Source: Aquitalea aquatilis
Lineage (GTDB): Bacteria > Pseudomonadota > Gammaproteobacteria > Burkholderiales > Chromobacteriaceae
Assembly: GCF_005155025.1 (NCBI RefSeq)
Contig: NZ_CP039731.1
Coordinates: 3,534,001-3,598,000, forward strand
Direction of reading: 5' to 3'
Length of the DNA: 64,000 nt
The notes beneath the pieces are model-generated. The model saw only the letters and a list, made by a program, of their open reading frames with translations. It searched no databases and was not told where the DNA came from. A program made the translations under genes and the position numbers. Below are positions 61,683-64,000 of the stretch, in pieces. How positions within the stretch are numbered: position 1 is the first letter of the stretch; each line of letters opens with the position of its first letter.

Positions 61683-62857
61683 GAGCTCACCTTGTTCGCG
61701 GCAAAGCGTCGCGCCTCGCCATCTTTGTCCAGCAGCGCCGCCAGCGTGGTGCTGGCCGACAGGCTGACACCGGCCAACGTGGCTTCCACCACCTTGGCGA
61801 TATCAACAAAACGCAGGCGACCTTCCAGAAACGCCGCCACCGCCACTTCATTGGCCGCATTCAGCACGGCCGGCGCATCGCCACCACTTTGCAGCGAAGC
61901 GAATGCCAGGCCCAGGCAGGGAAAGCGCTGCAAATCCGGCTGCTCGAAGGTGAGCGAGCCCATGCTGAAGAAATCCAGCGATGCCACGCCGGCCTCGATA
62001 CGCTCCGGCCAGGCCAGTGCGCAGGCAATCGGCGTACGCATATCGGGCGACCCCAGCTGCGCCATCACCGAGCCATCGCGGTATTGCACCATGGAGTGGA
62101 TGACACTTTGCGGATGAACAACCACATCAATGCGTTCCGGCGGCGCAGCAAACAGCCAGTGCGCCTCGATCACTTCCAGCCCCTTGTTCATCAGGCTGGC
62201 TGAGTCCACCGAAATCTTGCGCCCCATCACCCAATTGGGATGACGGCAGGCATCTTCCGGCGTGACCTGCAGCAAGGCCTCGGCGCTGTGCTGGCGAAAC
62301 GGCCCGCCTGAGGCAGTAAGAATGATCTTGCGGATGCCGGCCGCATCCAGATTGCCGGCATAGTCATGCGGCAAGGACTGGAAAATGGCGTTGTGCTCGC
62401 TATCCACCGGCAGCAGCGTGGCACCATGCAAGCGCACGGCTTCCATGAATAGCCGGCCAGCTACCACCAGTGCTTCCTTGTTGGCCAGCAGGATTTTCTT
62501 GCCGGCACAGGCAGCCGCCATGGCTGACGGTAGCCCGGCAGCGCCGACAATGGCGGCCATCACCACATCGACTTCCGGCAAGGCAGCCACTCGCTCCAGC
62601 GCAGCCGCACCGTACAGCACTTCGGTGGTCAGCCCACGCTCACGCAGCCGGCCTTGCAAGGCATTGGCTGCGGCGGCATCAGCCACCACGACATAAAGGG
62701 GAAGAAAACGACAAGCCTGTTCGAACAGGCGATCCACCTGGCGGTGACCACTCAGAGCCACTACCCGGTAACGATCAGGATGACGGGCAACCACATCCAG
62801 CGTATTGACGCCGATGCTGCCGGTTGCCCCAAGAACTGCAATGCCTTGAGGTTTCAT
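61676..62857 (-). CDS. dxr: 1-deoxy-D-xylulose 5-phosphate reductoisomerase
   Basis: A 393-residue enzyme of the MEP isoprenoid pathway. NADPH-binding [14 protein letters not shown] (about 9-22), [19 protein letters not shown] (metal ligands) and [13 protein letters not shown] are all present. It supplies precursors for UppS, encoded in the same operon. Confidence 0.95.
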   Translation of the reverse strand: MKPQGIAVLGATGSIGVNTLDVVARHPDRYRVVALSGHRQVDRLFEQACRFLPLYVVVADAAAANALQGRLRERGLTTEVLYGAAALERVAALPEVDVVMAAIVGAAGLPSAMAAACAGKKILLANKEALVVAGRLFMEAVRLHGATLLPVDSEHNAIFQSLPHDYAGNLDAAGIRKIILTASGGPFRQHSAEALLQVTPEDACRHPNWVMGRKISVDSASLMNKGLEVIEAHWLFAAPPERIDVVVHPQSVIHSMVQYRDGSVMAQLGSPDMRTPIACALAWPERIEAGVASLDFFSMGSLTFEQPDLQRFPCLGLAFASLQSGGDAPAVLNAANEVAVAAFLEGRLRFVDIAKVVEATLAGVSLSASTTLAALLDKDGEARRFAANKVSSC

Positions 62858-62866
62858 GAGATGAGC

Positions 62867-63673
62867 TTACAGCCCGCCCAGCACGCGCAGCGCATTGCTG
62901 ACTGCCAGAACGGCAATGAGACTATCGATTCGGTCGTAAACGCCGCCATGACCAGGCAGCAACTTGCTGCTGTCTTTCATGCCCGAGACACGCTTGAACC
63001 AGGATTCCAGCAGATCACCACAGACACTGACTGCGGTCAGCGGCAAGGACAGCAGCACCAGCCCCCACAGTGGCAGCCCTACGGAGATCCAGCCCAGCTT
63101 GCTGACGATGACCACATACACCGCCACGCCAAGCAATGCACCATACACACCCTCCCAGCTCTTGCCGGGACTGATGGAAGGCGCCAGCTTGCGCTTGCCA
63201 AAGGCCTTGCCAGAGAAATAAGCCGCCACGTCGGCCACCCACACCAGCCCCATGACTGCCAGCAAAGTCAGTGCATGGGCGCTGTCAGCCTGCGGCCGCC
63301 ATTCCAGAAAACCATACCAGGCCGGCAGCATCAGCAACCAGCCCAACACCATGGCCAGCGGCAGCGAAACCAGCTTCCAGCGCCGCACCAGCCACAAGGG
63401 CATGACCAGCAACCAGAAAGCCAGCGCCAGGCCATGCCCGGCCAGCGGCATATGCCAGCCCTGCTGCCAGGACACAGCAGCAAATGCGCTGCTCAGCGCC
63501 AGATACGCCCATTGCGGCGCACCGTACAAACCGGCCATGCGGGAGAATTCCCACAGAGCCAGCAAAATGATCAACCAGGAAAAACCGGCCCAGGCATTGG
63601 CCGGAAACAGGAACAGTGCCGCCAGCATCAGCGGCAGCAATACCAGAGCAGTCAGAATGCGAGTCTTGAGCAT
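62867..63673 (-). CDS. cdsA: Phosphatidate cytidylyltransferase
   Basis: A 268-residue integral membrane protein with about eight TM segments. The CDP-diglyceride synthase signature is near the C-terminus (SWFKRVSGMKDSSKLLPGHGG, key residues K, D, H). It makes CDP-diacylglycerol for phospholipids. It lies between uppS and dxr, 6 and 9 bp from them. Confidence 0.94.
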   Translation of the reverse strand: MLKTRILTALVLLPLMLAALFLFPANAWAGFSWLIILLALWEFSRMAGLYGAPQWAYLALSSAFAAVSWQQGWHMPLAGHGLALAFWLLVMPLWLVRRWKLVSLPLAMVLGWLLMLPAWYGFLEWRPQADSAHALTLLAVMGLVWVADVAAYFSGKAFGKRKLAPSISPGKSWEGVYGALLGVAVYVVIVSKLGWISVGLPLWGLVLLSLPLTAVSVCGDLLESWFKRVSGMKDSSKLLPGHGGVYDRIDSLIAVLAVSNALRVLGGL

Positions 63674-63679
63674 GAAGGA

Positions 63680-64000
63680 TCAGTTTCTGCGCTGCTGGGC
63701 TGGCAGCTGTTCGCTGGTACGGCCAAAGCGGCGCTCGCGTTCGCGATAGGAATTGAGCGCGCCCTCCAGGGCCGTGCGATCAAAGTCCGGCCACAACAGA
63801 TCGGTAAAATACAGCTCGGAATAAGCCAGTTGCCACAGCAGGAAGTTGCTGATGCGCTGCTCGCCACCAGTACGGATGAACAGGTCCGGCTCCGGTGCCC
63901 AGTGTGTGGACAGCCGCTCGGCCAGATTTTCTTCGGTAATCTGGCTGACGCCGTCGGCGATCAGGCCATTGACGGCATTGAGCACATCCCAGCGGCCACC
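63680..64000 (-). CDS. uppS: Undecaprenyl diphosphate synthase, C-terminal part (cut by window edge)
   Basis: The last 106 codons of a cis-prenyltransferase. GGRWD at the edge, then [28 protein letters not shown] (landmarks RTGGE, RISNF, WQLAYSE) and the C-terminal FWPDF-like LWPDF identify UppS. The 5' part lies beyond position 64000. It makes the C55 lipid carrier. Confidence 0.94.
   Translation of the reverse strand, partial: GGRWDVLNAVNGLIADGVSQITEENLAERLSTHWAPEPDLFIRTGGEQRISNFLLWQLAYSELYFTDLLWPDFDRTALEGALNSYRERERRFGRTSEQLPAQQRRN

Noticed and set aside
1-64000. CRISPR arrays, tRNA, rRNA or prophage
   Set aside because: No regularly spaced repeats, no cloverleaf-like or rRNA sequence and no phage structural genes were noticed on reading; a covariance-model search would be needed to exclude small RNAs.

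Overview
The window is a gene-dense, high-GC stretch of a betaproteobacterial chromosome. Gene content and order point to the Neisseriales, most likely the Chromobacteriaceae (Chromobacterium/Aquitalea/Vogesella type). The clearest marker is the envelope block at the right end, in the order uppS-cdsA-dxr-rseP-bamA-skp-lpxD-fabZ-lpxA-lpxB-rnhB. The genus is an inference; there is no rRNA or tRNA in the window to anchor it.

Layout, left to right. (1) 0.5-3.5 kb: a PAS-GGDEF-EAL protein tail to tail with a DSF-synthase-like crotonase, an RpfR/RpfF type cis-2-unsaturated fatty acid signalling pair. (2) 3.7-10.9 kb: a biotin-independent malonate decarboxylase locus, mdcR-A-B-C-D-E-G-H, with no transporter of its own. 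(3) 11-15 kb: a reductase / hydroxylysine-kinase-like / class III aminotransferase operon with a divergent GntR regulator and a perfect 14-bp palindrome between them. (4) 15.5-21 kb: an AEC carrier divergent from a three-gene NADH-linked, fumarate-reductase-like complex (Fe-S protein, non-covalent FAD flavoprotein, NuoF-like subunit). Both sides have a sigma-54 promoter, and CGGAAATCCG-type sites lie between them. (5) 21.4-23.7 kb: a lower-GC insert with a HEPN/Toprim-associated protein (probable defence gene) and an unknown secreted protein. (6) 24-31 kb: a DctB/DctD-like two-component system, an AspT-like carrier and an NAD-type malic enzyme. The malic enzyme has its own sigma-54 promoter and an upstream CGGAAGTCCG site. 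(7) 31.9-34.6 kb: a lipoprotein hydrolase and an autotransporter. (8) 35.2-38 kb: a class III ribonucleotide reductase whose glycyl-radical segment is a separate 58-codon gene, with a 114-bp repeat element between the two parts. (9) 38.3-42.9 kb: a PotABCD-type ABC importer. (10) 43-46.2 kb: LysM-FecR and CHASE2-GGDEF proteins. (11) 46.5-48.9 kb: ferredoxin-moeA-mobB and a small unknown gene. (12) 49-52.5 kb: an Aot/His-type amino-acid ABC importer with an AotO-like hydrolase but no binding-protein gene. (13) 52.9-64 kb: a DNA glycosylase, then the rnhB/lipid A/BamA/isoprenoid block, with uppS cut by the window edge.

The strongest candidate for an undescribed system is the putative sigma-54 C4-dicarboxylate regulon that joins regions 4 and 6. 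One DctBD-type pair may activate an AEC carrier, an NADH-driven fumarate-reductase-like complex and a malic enzyme/AspT operon through a common CGGAA(A/G)TCCG element. The split ribonucleotide reductase is the second. No CRISPR array, prophage or complete insertion sequence was seen.
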